Shown here piece by piece: positions 9,995 through 18,570 of a DNA stretch of 64,000 nt (its first letter is position 1; each line of letters starts with the position of its first letter). The notes under the pieces were generated by a model that saw only the letters and a list, made by a program, of their open reading frames with translations, was not told where the DNA came from and did not search any database. Made by a program: the position numbers and the translations under genes. The stretch is from Chroococcidiopsidaceae cyanobacterium YX2bin18. Its GTDB lineage: Bacteria > Cyanobacteriota > Cyanobacteriia > Cyanobacteriales > Chroococcidiopsidaceae. Location of the stretch: NCBI GenBank assembly GCA_030446505.1, contig JAUJND010000010.1, positions 1 through 64,000 on the forward strand. The letters are read 5' to 3'.

Positions 9995-10272
9995 TTTTTG
10001 GGACAGTTCCCGAACTTAGCTGGTTTTGGGTGTTGTTAAATTCGTATGGTTGTGATTGCACTTGATATTCCTTTGCTTGTCGAATACAGGCAGATTTTTA
10101 GGATATTTCTCGTTGTTAGAGGAGTGAGAGGTAACAAAGTAATCGTTTATAGATTCAACTATGAGCGCGAAGAAAACATATAGAAGGCGATCGCACTCCG
10201 CTCTTGATGATTACAAATAACACAACAGCTACTATAAAACAGGTGTTGTGCTAATGCTGCCACAATAAAAGG

Positions 10273-11652
10273 ATGACGATTGAACCCAATTCTTCCCAGC
10301 CCAATTCCTCCCCTAGCCCAGAAGTGATTCCCCAGCCTGACTTGCCACCAGATGATTATGAGTGTGCAAGTAATAATGGTCTCACCGCCGAAGGTTTAGC
10401 AACTCAGCAAGCTTTAGCAAAAATCAGTTCACTACAATCACATCAGCACCTAGCTGCTCTATCACAAGCTCGTCTTGATGTTAAGCAGGCTGTTAACCTT
10501 CGGACAGGTAATGCACCCGCTACCTTGATTACCTTAGTGGCGATCGCGATTGTGTTTGTCGGATTAGCCCTTGATAATTTATTAATTGGTTTATTAGGAA
10601 CGCTGCTGGCTCTGCTGCTATCAATTTCAGTGCTTTTGCCTTGGTTGCAAGCAGTTGTAACAGAGTTTGTTTCACCCCAAGAGCGATCGCTATTTGTTGC
10701 CTTCTTAGGAGCAGTAGCAGCGCTGATTGGCTTATTCCAATTTACTGGTATCAATCGTCGCATCCTAGCTTGGTCTGGTCAACTTAACTGGGACGCTGTG
10801 GGCGCGTTGGGCGAAGTGTTTGGAGCGTTGGGACAAATTTTGATTGCTGTTGTCGCCGTTTACGTTGCTTGGCGGCAGTACGTCATTTCCAAAGACTTAA
10901 CGATTCAACAAAACCTGCTCACTGTTCAGCAAAATCTGATTACTCAGCAGCAGACAATTGATTCCTATTTTCAAGGTATCTCTGATCTAGTATTAGATGA
11001 AGAAGGAATGTTAGAAGACTGGCCCCAAGAACGAGCGATCGCTGAAGGTCGCACTGCTGCAATTATTAGCTCTGTAGATGGCAGCGGTAAAGCCAAAATT
11101 ATCCGATTTTTATCACAATCCAAATTACTATCACCTTTGAGACGAGATATTCGCTTGGGTCGAGCCATTCTCGATGGTAGAGGTGGCTACGCAGAAGACC
11201 GCATTGAGGGAGTGCGCGTCATTGATTTGGGAGTGATGCTGGCTGCGGCAGACCTTTCTGGCACTGATCTGCGGTGGACAGATCTCAGCGAAGCTAATCT
11301 TGTCCGCGCCAATCTTAGTCGCTGTGATTTAGTAAGAACCAATCTTTCCCGGACTATTTTGTACGATGCTCAACTGGTTGGGGCTGATTTTAAGGGAACC
11401 CGTTTATTCTATGGCTCAGCGCAAACCGCTACTCCCCGTAGCCGTACTCAACCGCCCGACTATAATACCGGAGAACACACTGGCGCTGTAATTGAAAATG
11501 CTGATTTTACCGATGCCCAACGGATGTCTGAATCAGTACGCTACTACTGCTGTGCTTGGAGTGGTGAAACTAGAGCCACAATTCCTGATGGTTGCGAAGG
11601 AATTCCTAATAAGCTAGAGATGATTAAAAGTCAGGATTTGAGCGAGGGCTGA
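10273..11652 (+). CDS. Membrane-anchored pentapeptide-repeat protein
   Basis: This 459-residue protein has a Ser/Pro-rich N-terminus and about four transmembrane segments (residues about 80-205). A glutamine-rich helix (LLTVQQNLITQQQ) follows. The C-terminal half contains A(D/N)Lxx pentapeptide repeats (LAAADLSGTDLRWTDLSEANL...). The last 30 residues carry YYCCAWSGETRATIPDGCEG, a tail common in cyanobacterial pentapeptide proteins. The repeats form a right-handed beta-helix. The substrate or partner is unknown, and a sensor or scaffold at the membrane is only a guess. Confidence 0.75.
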   Translation: MTIEPNSSQPNSSPSPEVIPQPDLPPDDYECASNNGLTAEGLATQQALAKISSLQSHQHLAALSQARLDVKQAVNLRTGNAPATLITLVAIAIVFVGLALDNLLIGLLGTLLALLLSISVLLPWLQAVVTEFVSPQERSLFVAFLGAVAALIGLFQFTGINRRILAWSGQLNWDAVGALGEVFGALGQILIAVVAVYVAWRQYVISKDLTIQQNLLTVQQNLITQQQTIDSYFQGISDLVLDEEGMLEDWPQERAIAEGRTAAIISSVDGSGKAKIIRFLSQSKLLSPLRRDIRLGRAILDGRGGYAEDRIEGVRVIDLGVMLAAADLSGTDLRWTDLSEANLVRANLSRCDLVRTNLSRTILYDAQLVGADFKGTRLFYGSAQTATPRSRTQPPDYNTGEHTGAVIENADFTDAQRMSESVRYYCCAWSGETRATIPDGCEGIPNKLEMIKSQDLSEG

Positions 11653-11847
11653 AAATCAAAAGAATAGGTAAAACTTTTTATATTGTAAATTATTTTACTA
11701 TAGTATTGATACTTTAGATGTTATTATTAAATAATAGATATCTGTCAATTTTTTTAAACTTCGCTAATATTTCCATTATAAAATAATTATAGTAAAAAAC
11801 AAGGATACTGTAAACAAAAAGCTAAAACCTGCCCTTAAAAATAGCTA

Positions 11848-12837
11848 ATGACAGTTAAATATTCTTTGGTGATTCCGGTATATAACGAGGAAAAAACAAT
11901 TCTAGAACTATATCGGCGAATTGTTGCTGTCATCAACCAGATAGATGGGTCAGTAGAAATAGTCTTTGTAAATGATGGCAGCCGCGATTACTCGCTACAA
12001 CTACTACGCGATCTGCATCAAAAAGATCCACGTATTTGTTACCTCAGCCTTGCTCGCAACTTTGGACACCAAATTGCTGTAACAGCTGGTCTAAACTTTG
12101 TGCGTGGTCAAGTTATAGTCATTCTAGATGCTGACTTACAAGATCCACCAGAACTCATCCCAGCTATGATTGAAAAGTGGCGACAAGGCTATCAAGTCGT
12201 TTATGCCCAGCGCACACATCGCCGCAAAGAAAGCTATTTTAAGCGTTTCACTGCCTATTTGTTCTATCGTCTCTTGAAGCGTCTTGCAGATGTAGAAATT
12301 CCCACTGATACTGGCGATTTTTGTCTGATAGATCGCCAAGTTGTAGATGTTATCAATTCTATGCCAGAACGTAACCGCTATTTGCGGGGATTGCGATCGT
12401 GGGTTGGGTTCCAACAAACAGCTATTCGATTTGAGCGTGAAGAACGCTTTGCTGGGGAAGTAAAGTATACCTTTGGCAAATCCTTAAGTTTAGCTGTGAA
12501 TGGTTTAGTATCCTTCTCAAAAGTCCCCTTGAGGGTTTCTACTTATATTGGATTGCTAGCAGCTGTAGTCGCAATTTTAATGGGATTATTAGTGCTGTAT
12601 TGGCGCATTTTTGTACCACATTCACCTTTAACAGGATTCACAATTATTCTAGTTGCCGTCTTCTTTTTGGGGGCTGTGCAACTGGTCAGTATTGGCATTT
12701 TGGGCGAGTATATTGGGCGGATTTATGAAGAAGTCAAAGGAAGACCACTATATACACTTGCAGAGATTGGCGGTTTTAGCAGTCAGACTTTGCACCGCGA
12801 TCACTGCCTAAATTTAACACCAAAAAATCTAGATTAA
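11848..12837 (+). CDS. GT2 glycosyltransferase, polyprenyl-phosphate type with two C-terminal TM helices
   Basis: This 329-residue protein has a GT-A fold starting [19 protein letters not shown]. The acidic motif [14 protein letters not shown] is typical of the DPM1/GtrB/ArnC branch. Two hydrophobic segments (about 225-290) end the protein. Such enzymes transfer a sugar from a nucleotide donor to undecaprenyl or dolichyl phosphate at the cytoplasmic membrane. The sugar cannot be told from sequence. It stands alone. Confidence 0.85.
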   Translation: MTVKYSLVIPVYNEEKTILELYRRIVAVINQIDGSVEIVFVNDGSRDYSLQLLRDLHQKDPRICYLSLARNFGHQIAVTAGLNFVRGQVIVILDADLQDPPELIPAMIEKWRQGYQVVYAQRTHRRKESYFKRFTAYLFYRLLKRLADVEIPTDTGDFCLIDRQVVDVINSMPERNRYLRGLRSWVGFQQTAIRFEREERFAGEVKYTFGKSLSLAVNGLVSFSKVPLRVSTYIGLLAAVVAILMGLLVLYWRIFVPHSPLTGFTIILVAVFFLGAVQLVSIGILGEYIGRIYEEVKGRPLYTLAEIGGFSSQTLHRDHCLNLTPKNLD

Positions 12838-12846
12838 TTCTTGAGT

Positions 12847-13164
12847 TTAGGGACGCGATTTTGAGTTAGATAGTTGCTCGCTCAAGCGAGTTACTTGTGC
12901 TTTGAGGTCAACTACCAACTTCTCTAACTGCTCTCGTCTCGCACCTTCCCAGCCCATTCCACCTAATGCCGGAGGTTGGAATGTTGACCAATTCAGCAGA
13001 TCTATTTTGGAATCTAGCCTTTCTAGGCGTGAGGTGATCTTATAAAGTTCAAATTCTAAACGATCAACACGGGATTGCTCAACAGCTCGCATTGATCCAC
13101 AACCTTGAAGCGTTGTGAGGCATAGTAGAAAAGCAATGCAGAACTTCGCTATTTTATTTAGCAC
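12847..13164 (-). CDS. Small predicted lipoprotein with coiled coil
   Basis: This 105-residue protein has an N-terminal hydrophobic signal ending in the lipobox LQGC (residues about 19-22). The first coiled-coil stretch is SRVDRLEFELYKITSRLERLD. A second at the C-terminus reads LEKLVVDLKAQVTRLSEQL. It is probably anchored in the periplasmic leaflet. It resembles other short cyanobacterial lipoproteins with no known role. Confidence 0.65.
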   Translation of the reverse strand: MLNKIAKFCIAFLLCLTTLQGCGSMRAVEQSRVDRLEFELYKITSRLERLDSKIDLLNWSTFQPPALGGMGWEGARREQLEKLVVDLKAQVTRLSEQLSNSKSRP

Positions 13165-13308
13165 TTTATATAGCTTCCTAGACTCATCCTTAGTATGGCA
13201 TCAGGGGCAATTACTAAAGGGTGACCTCTCTAGAATATTGCACTTTAATCTCAGTAGAAAGAAACCTAGCTCGAACTGCAAACATCGAGCTAAGAACCTA
13301 TTAGTGTT

Positions 13309-14160
13309 TCAAACCTTAGCTGAAGCTTGATTTGAAGGCATCACAACTTTCTTAGCTAAACCAAGAGTTTGCAAACCTTTAATTGCCCACCAAGTCATAT
13401 CAATTTCCCACCAATTCAAGCCAGCTTTTGCTACTTTTGGGTCAGCGTGGTGGTTATTATGCCAACCTTCTCCGTAAGTTAAGATTGCTGCCCACCAGAG
13501 ATTACGAGAGTTGTCATCCAACTTAAAATTACAATAACCCCAGAGGTGAGTTGCAGAGTTAATCAGCCAAGTGCTATGCCAGAGTAATACTGATCTGACA
13601 AAAATGCCATAGATAACAAAAGACCATCCTCCCAAAACGTACAGTAGGATGCCAAGGGGAATTTGAAGCAGTAAAAAGTAGCGATTCAGCCAACAATAGA
13701 ATGGATCGCGGGCTAATTCGGGTGCAAATCTTTTGTAAGTTTCCGGTTCAAAAAACTCTGAACGTGGGTACAAAATCCACTGCATATGGCTCCACCAAAA
13801 ACCCCGCTTGGAGGAATAGGGATCTTTATCTTCGTCCTCAGTATAAGCATGATGCAAACGGTGTCCAGCTACCCAAAAGATTGGTCCGCCTTGAATAGCA
13901 AGTGCTCCCAAGATAGCGATCGCATATTCCAACCACTTTGGAACTTGAAAGCTGCGGTGGCTTAAAAGTCGGTGATACCCCAAGCAAATACCAATGCTAC
14001 CAAATAACCAGTGGAGGAATATTGTAACTCCCAAGGCAGACCAAGAAAAGAACCAAGGAGCTAACAGAGCTAAGGCATGAATTGTCCCGAAAAATGCCAC
14101 GTTAATCCAACTGAGGTTAAGCGGCTGCTTACCTTCAGTGGTTGCTGAATGCATAGTCAT
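13309..14160 (-). CDS. desC: Acyl-lipid delta-9 fatty acid desaturase (DesC family)
   Basis: This 283-residue protein has the three histidine boxes that bind the di-iron centre: HRLLSH (63-68), HRLHH (100-104) and HNNHH (234-238). Transmembrane segments lie between them. Such enzymes put the first double bond (delta-9) into membrane-lipid acyl chains and set membrane fluidity. The tail (KAGLNWWEIDMTWWAIKGLQTLGLAKKV) fits the family. It is divergent from an unusual TetR-type regulator, and matching operators lie between them. A short stem-loop overlaps its ribosome site. A paralogous DesC2-type role is possible. Confidence 0.88.
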   Translation of the reverse strand: MTMHSATTEGKQPLNLSWINVAFFGTIHALALLAPWFFSWSALGVTIFLHWLFGSIGICLGYHRLLSHRSFQVPKWLEYAIAILGALAIQGGPIFWVAGHRLHHAYTEDEDKDPYSSKRGFWWSHMQWILYPRSEFFEPETYKRFAPELARDPFYCWLNRYFLLLQIPLGILLYVLGGWSFVIYGIFVRSVLLWHSTWLINSATHLWGYCNFKLDDNSRNLWWAAILTYGEGWHNNHHADPKVAKAGLNWWEIDMTWWAIKGLQTLGLAKKVVMPSNQASAKV

Positions 14161-14168
14161 AATTTCCT

Positions 14169-14187
14169 TTTACGGGCAAACCGTAAA
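14169..14187 (-). promoter_or_regulatory. Stem-loop at the desC ribosome binding site
   Basis: TTTACGG and CCGTAAA form a 7-bp stem with a 5-nt loop. On the desC transcript the 3' arm (CCGTAAA) runs directly into the AAAAGGAAATT ribosome site before the ATG at 14160. The position could tune translation initiation. That role is inference. Confidence 0.45.
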
Positions 14188-14268
14188 TAAACCAGCGCTG
14201 AAAACTGCAGAACTGGTTAGCTCATCCTCTGTGAGAACTAGCAAAGACGGCTAAAGTAGAAGCAGAGG

Positions 14269-14287
14269 ATGCAAGTGCTACTTACAT
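14269..14287. promoter_or_regulatory. Imperfect operator palindrome, upstream copy
   Basis: ATGCAAGTGCTACTTACAT has the same 19-bp layout as the perfect palindrome at 14315-14333 with two mismatches in the right arm. The centres are 46 bp apart. It lies in the divergent desC/TetR intergenic region. Confidence 0.55.
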
Positions 14288-14314
14288 TATTAGCTTAACA
14301 AAAATACTTTTTAA

Positions 14315-14333
14315 ATGCAAGTGACACTTGCAT
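14315..14333. promoter_or_regulatory. Perfect 19-bp operator palindrome
   Basis: ATGCAAGTGACACTTGCAT has perfect 9-bp arms around one central base. It ends 8 nt before the ATG of the TetR-type regulator. This is a typical position for an autoregulatory TetR operator and could also control desC. Confidence 0.7.
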
Positions 14334-14341
14334 ATTAATTT

Positions 14342-15547
14342 ATGCCTGCTCAACGAAATTCAACTCGACAGCGATTGATCAATGCAGCGCTTGAGTTGTT
14401 TGCTACTCAAGGAGTCGCCGAGACGACGACTCGACAGATTGCAGAATTGGCACAAGTCAATGAAGTAACGCTATTCCGGCATTTTGGGAACAAGCAGGGA
14501 TTGCTATTGGCAGTGATTTCAGAATCCGCAGTATTTAAGGATTTAGGTGAATCTTTAAAAAAGCAAGCAAATCAACCTGGCAGTGTCTACCAAGCTTTAA
14601 AAAACTATGCAAGCGATCGCCTACAGGCTCTAGAACAAGTTCCAGAGTTGGTACTATCTGTAGTAGGTGAGGCAAGGCAGTATCCACTAGAAAATCGTCT
14701 TGCTCTAGGAAGAGGCTTAACTCAAGCCAACCGCTATGTTGCGGAATATTTAGCAACAGTTATAGAACGTGAGCAATTACACACTCTGCCAGCAGAAAAG
14801 CTAGCAAGTTTGCTCAATAGTCTTTTACTGGGGTATGCCGTAATTGAATTTACGAGTGAATTTCATCAGCTTTGGCATGATCGAGATGAGTTTTTAGAGA
14901 GTTTGCTAGATCTGTTTTTAGGTACAGCAGATCCCATCAACTTTCCTGATCAAGAGAGACAAGCAACAACAGATAAGGTTGCTGATTTACCAGCAAATTT
15001 AGTTCATTTGATTCTGCAACGAGCAAAAAAATTGGGATTACGAGATTACGCATTAATGTACGTTTTGTTTGGCGCAGGTTTGTCTCCAGCAGAAATTGTT
15101 AATTTAGAGCGAATGCACCAAATAATTGATACACATCAGCATTTATTACAGATAACCCAAGCTGTACGACAAGTAGCAGTCAATCAGTGGATCATGGGTA
15201 AGCGCTATGGTTCCTATACTCGTAATCCATTAACTCAATGGCTTAAAAGCCGTAAAGACGAGCGATCAGCATTATTTCTTAACGACGCTGGAATACCAAT
15301 TTCAGAGTCAGAACTATACTTACGCTGGGAAGAATTAACTGAGGGATTACTAACTCCTGAAGGGCAACCACCAGCAATTGAGCAAGCTCAACAAACGTGG
15401 TGTGTAGAAATGTTGATGAAAGGAATGAAACTGGAAGATTTGAGCATTCTTACAGGCTGGAGTTTAACTCAATTACAACCTTATGCTTGTAGAGCCAAAG
15501 AAAAATTAGCCTTAGAGCAAGCTCTTCGCCTTGATCGCAAGTCTTAA
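14342..15547 (+). CDS. TetR-type regulator fused to a tyrosine-recombinase-like C-terminal domain
   Basis: This 401-residue protein is about twice the usual TetR length. Residues 1-50 form the TetR HTH (RQRLINAALELFATQGVAETTTRQIAELAQVNEVTLFRHFGNKQGLL). Residues about 50-200 are the helical ligand/dimer domain. From about 215 to 390 the protein looks like a tyrosine-recombinase catalytic fold: LRDYALMYVLFGAGLSPAEIVNL, a KR-G-SYTRNPLTQWL segment, and LEDLSILTGWSLTQLQPY. The usual catalytic Arg of the GLRxSE box is Ser, and no HxxR is evident, so this domain is probably not catalytic. It is divergent from desC, with two palindromes in between. Confidence 0.8.
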   Translation: MPAQRNSTRQRLINAALELFATQGVAETTTRQIAELAQVNEVTLFRHFGNKQGLLLAVISESAVFKDLGESLKKQANQPGSVYQALKNYASDRLQALEQVPELVLSVVGEARQYPLENRLALGRGLTQANRYVAEYLATVIEREQLHTLPAEKLASLLNSLLLGYAVIEFTSEFHQLWHDRDEFLESLLDLFLGTADPINFPDQERQATTDKVADLPANLVHLILQRAKKLGLRDYALMYVLFGAGLSPAEIVNLERMHQIIDTHQHLLQITQAVRQVAVNQWIMGKRYGSYTRNPLTQWLKSRKDERSALFLNDAGIPISESELYLRWEELTEGLLTPEGQPPAIEQAQQTWCVEMLMKGMKLEDLSILTGWSLTQLQPYACRAKEKLALEQALRLDRKS

Positions 15548-15811
15548 AAAAATTCTATTAGAAGAACTAATACTTAGGCATCTGTAGCTTGATAGAAAGC
15601 TTTATAATTGTGGAGAATGAAAGCTTTAATTCTCGTTTTTATTTCTCGTAAACAACTAGATATTAAAGTAGAAACTTCAATTCCTTAATGTTGTATTCAA
15701 TAGTATGACAACGTTCAATTTGGTAAATTCAGAATACAGTTAATTACTTATTTACTATAAAAATAAAATTCGTGAGACTGTCCTGCTAGCCAATCAAAAC
15801 TAGAAGTTTGC

Positions 15812-16756
15812 TTACAAATTCACTTTAGAATTTGTAAGCTGAATCATTTTTATCTCTAAATTTCCATAGTTACCTTCTGGGTACATCCTAATACACAATG
15901 CATCTTGTTCAGAATAATATTCAATCCATTTGTATACATTGTATTTACAGCTATCGACTGCTTTGAACAAATTATTTTTGATTCGAGTAGATTTAAAGGG
16001 AAAAAACTTTAGAGGACTTCCTAGAGGAATGTATCGTATATTTTTATTTTCGTTAAGACTAGCTATTAAATTCGTACCTATAATTGCGCCAAAGCTATGA
16101 GCTACAACTGTTACATTAATATAATTTTTCTCTTGCACTAAACTTAAAGTTTCTAAAACTCTCTCATTAATCTTATCTTTTGTAAATTCGTCTTCAAAAT
16201 AACGTTCAGCAAAATTAACTAAATTGGCAGTTTCACTTACAGGTAATAAGCCTACCAAAAAAGTATTAACTAACCATATCAAGCCTGTTGTTGATTTAAA
16301 TCTTTTTAAAAAATCTAATTCTACTTCTTTAACTACCTCTGCAAATATAAGAAGAATAGTAATAAAGTACCAGCAGACAACAATAAATAGTAACGCAGTA
16401 GAGCCAAGCACTAAAAGCATTGATTTCTGAAAAGCTTTAAAGATACCAGAGTGAAGCCAGTACAACAAAAGGTAGAAGCCACGAGGTACTCTTTGTGTAA
16501 GTTCCATCTTAGTTAAATCTTCTATAAGATCTCCCCAATAGGCTTCATATACATCAATCAAACGATTACTGATTTGAAACCGTTTGACACTACAGCTATT
16601 TTTATCAAGTTTTCTTACTTCTTTGGCTCCAGCCTTCTGGAATTCCTTTCCAATACGATGGAGAATCAAGTTTCTTTCTTTTGTGGTAAAACCAGGTATC
16701 AGAAATATAGCTTCTAAATTTTCTGATCTGTCAAGTTTATTAACATTCAGTTCCAT
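15812..16756 (-). CDS. Membrane-associated alpha/beta-hydrolase-like protein
   Basis: This 314-residue protein begins with the strand-loop AIFLIPGFTTKERNL. It has two hydrophobic segments (about 105-140 and 160-180) and a nucleophile elbow VVAHSFGAIIG (A-H-S-F-G). A catalytic Asp and His are not obvious. The fold and elbow suggest a lipase/esterase-like or KAP-type hydrolase attached to the membrane. The base composition is AT-richer than its neighbours. Its start lies 18 nt after the Gfo/Idh stop, so the two may be cotranscribed. Confidence 0.6.
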   Translation of the reverse strand: MELNVNKLDRSENLEAIFLIPGFTTKERNLILHRIGKEFQKAGAKEVRKLDKNSCSVKRFQISNRLIDVYEAYWGDLIEDLTKMELTQRVPRGFYLLLYWLHSGIFKAFQKSMLLVLGSTALLFIVVCWYFITILLIFAEVVKEVELDFLKRFKSTTGLIWLVNTFLVGLLPVSETANLVNFAERYFEDEFTKDKINERVLETLSLVQEKNYINVTVVAHSFGAIIGTNLIASLNENKNIRYIPLGSPLKFFPFKSTRIKNNLFKAVDSCKYNVYKWIEYYSEQDALCIRMYPEGNYGNLEIKMIQLTNSKVNL

Positions 16757-16774
16757 CTTAGTAAGCCTTTGAGC

Positions 16775-17809
16775 TTAGTTAATAAAAATTTCTTCTTCCA
16801 TAACTACGGTTTCTCCTGTCTCAGCCGATCGCCTTGCTGCATCCGCAACCTTGAGGGCATAGAAGCTAGCCTCTGGAGTCACATACAGCGGCGTACCTTC
16901 AAATAAGTGATCTAATACCATACCTGTGTCTTTGGCAAATAAACCCCGGCGAGTACCAACTTCAATCGGTGTAGTTTCCTCAGCCTGTATTAAAATTCCT
17001 GCCTCTTTATCGAAAATTAAGCCGCCTTTTTCGCCGTGAACTTCAAACTTACGTTCGTCTTGCCAGAGCGTTTCACCTTTACCATAAGTAATATTAGCAA
17101 CAAGTCCACTGGTAAAGCGTAACTGAGCAGTGCACAGACAGGCAGTATAAAATTCTGAGTCTGCGCCCCAATACCTGTTTTGACAACTAACTGTGGCAAC
17201 TGTGCCAAATAAATCTGTGAGACGGTGGATTCGGGAAAGTGCGCCGCTGAAGGGGAAGCCAAATAACTCCCGATGATAAGTCCACTTGCGGGGTGCAGGG
17301 CGTTGGGGATTAATAGTGCTGTAGCGGGCGTAAAATAACGTGCCGATCGCATCTAAGTTTTGTTTAAGTGCCTGATGCAAGCCGCCAAGCAGTTCAATAT
17401 GCTCTACATGGAGAAGCTTACTTTGTGCTTGTGCCAGTGCGATTAATTCCTCCGCTTCAGCTACATCTAGGCACAAAGGATATTCAACAATAACGTGCTT
17501 ACCATTTTGGAGTGCAGCACGGGCGATCGCTCCATGATCTCGATTAATATTCGAGACAATTACTAAGTCCAAATCTGAGCGTACCAGTTGTTCCCAGTCA
17601 CCCAGCGCCTCGGCTTGGTACGCCTGACTAAAAGCTGCTGTCTTTTCTGGCGTATGCCCAACAATTGCTACTAGATGCGTTCGCGCAGCGTGCGCTCCGC
17701 GCATTCGCTCATCTTGCTGTAACGTCTCTGCCCTTAACTTCGCGGCGTACCCAGTACCAACTAAACCTACCCTGACTGGGGAAGTAACAAGCGAAGAAGT
17801 ATCTACCAT
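16775..17809 (-). CDS. Gfo/Idh/MocA-family oxidoreductase with an in-frame repeat insertion
   Basis: This 344-residue protein has an N-terminal Rossmann fold (VRVGLVGTGYAAKLRAE) and a dehydrogenase C-domain. The family uses NAD(P) to oxidise or reduce sugars, inositol or biliverdin-like substrates. ALQNGKHVIVEYPLCLDVAEAEEL is the EKP-type region, here EYP. The third residue of this motif is the usual catalytic-loop position, so the substrate cannot be inferred. Residues MRGAHAAR (about 36-43) come from a 24-bp palindromic repeat inserted in frame. Confidence 0.85.
   Translation of the reverse strand: MVDTSSLVTSPVRVGLVGTGYAAKLRAETLQQDERMRGAHAARTHLVAIVGHTPEKTAAFSQAYQAEALGDWEQLVRSDLDLVIVSNINRDHGAIARAALQNGKHVIVEYPLCLDVAEAEELIALAQAQSKLLHVEHIELLGGLHQALKQNLDAIGTLFYARYSTINPQRPAPRKWTYHRELFGFPFSGALSRIHRLTDLFGTVATVSCQNRYWGADSEFYTACLCTAQLRFTSGLVANITYGKGETLWQDERKFEVHGEKGGLIFDKEAGILIQAEETTPIEVGTRRGLFAKDTGMVLDHLFEGTPLYVTPEASFYALKVADAARRSAETGETVVMEEEIFIN
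17676..17708. repeat. Small palindromic GC-rich repeat inserted in coding sequence
   Basis: On the minus strand GCGAATGCGCGGAGCGCACG continues into CTGCGCGAACGC. It contains nested inverted repeats and is flanked by GCGAA-GC direct copies. It adds eight codons (MRGAHAAR) between DER and THL of the Gfo/Idh oxidoreductase. Dispersed repeats of this type are common in cyanobacterial genomes. Confidence 0.65.
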
Positions 17810-18063
17810 CGTTTATAAGCTTAATATCAGCACCCAAACACCATACCCATTTAATCTACATGGTGTCAGCGCGATCACGTTCAAAGTCGGCAAAGTAATT
17901 GCGCTACTCGTAACTTTTAGTTATTACTGGCTGAAGTTAATCCTAAGTATTAATCTTAACTGCTTATAATTTCAAGGTGATCTCAATTATATAAGAAAAA
18001 CTAATTAGGATTAAATTACTAAATTCCATTACTAATCCCATTGAATATCGAGTCAATTTAGCG

Positions 18064-18091
18064 TTGCAAGCTTTAGTTTTTCCCGTAGTAT
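18064..18091 (+). promoter_or_regulatory. Candidate petF promoter
   Basis: TTGCAA (18064-18069), a 16-nt spacer and TAGTAT (18086-18091) resemble a group-1 sigma promoter. It would leave a leader of about 100 nt before petF. The rest of the 387-bp gap from 17810 to 18196 shows no other feature. Confidence 0.35.
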
Positions 18092-18196
18092 CTTAAGATG
18101 AAGCGAACTTAAACCCGTGGGCTTTTAGATTATCAAAGCCTTCAGTTTGCTTTAGATAAACTTATCAATGCCGTTTCAAACAGAGAGGACTGCCAC

Positions 18197-18496
18197 ATGG
18201 CAACTTACAAAGTCACATTAATCAACGCGGCTGAAGGGCTGAACCAAACGATTGATGTTGAAGATGACACTTACATTCTAGACGCAGCAGAAGAAGCCGG
18301 ACTTGACCTACCATACTCTTGCCGCGCTGGTGCTTGTTCAACCTGTGCTGGTAAGCTCACCGAAGGTTCTATTGACCAGTCTGACCAGTCTTTCTTAGAT
18401 GACGACCAGATTCAAGCGGGATATGTGTTAACGTGTGTGGCTTACCCCAGTTCTGACTGCACCATCGAAACCCACAAAGAAGAAGAACTTTACTAA
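18197..18496 (+). CDS. petF: Plant-type [2Fe-2S] ferredoxin I
   Basis: This 99-residue protein carries the plant-type cluster ligands Cys42, Cys47, Cys50 and Cys80 ([10 protein letters not shown] and LTC). The body is acidic and the C-terminus is KEEELY, typical of photosynthetic ferredoxin. It accepts electrons from photosystem I and feeds FNR, nitrite reductase and thioredoxin reductase. It is a monocistronic unit with a terminator 35 nt downstream. Confidence 0.97.
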   Translation: MATYKVTLINAAEGLNQTIDVEDDTYILDAAEEAGLDLPYSCRAGACSTCAGKLTEGSIDQSDQSFLDDDQIQAGYVLTCVAYPSSDCTIETHKEEELY

Positions 18497-18531
18497 TCGA
18501 TTAAATCGGTTAAAAGTTGTGTAAATATTGG

Positions 18532-18570
18532 AGGCAGGAACAGGTTAATTAGGTGTTCCTGCCTTATTTC
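18532..18570. terminator. Bidirectional terminator between petF and the SpoIID-like gene
   Basis: GGCAGGAACA pairs with TGTTCCTGCC (10 bp, 11-nt loop), followed by TTATTT. It lies in the gap between the convergent petF and SpoIID-like genes. Confidence 0.8.
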
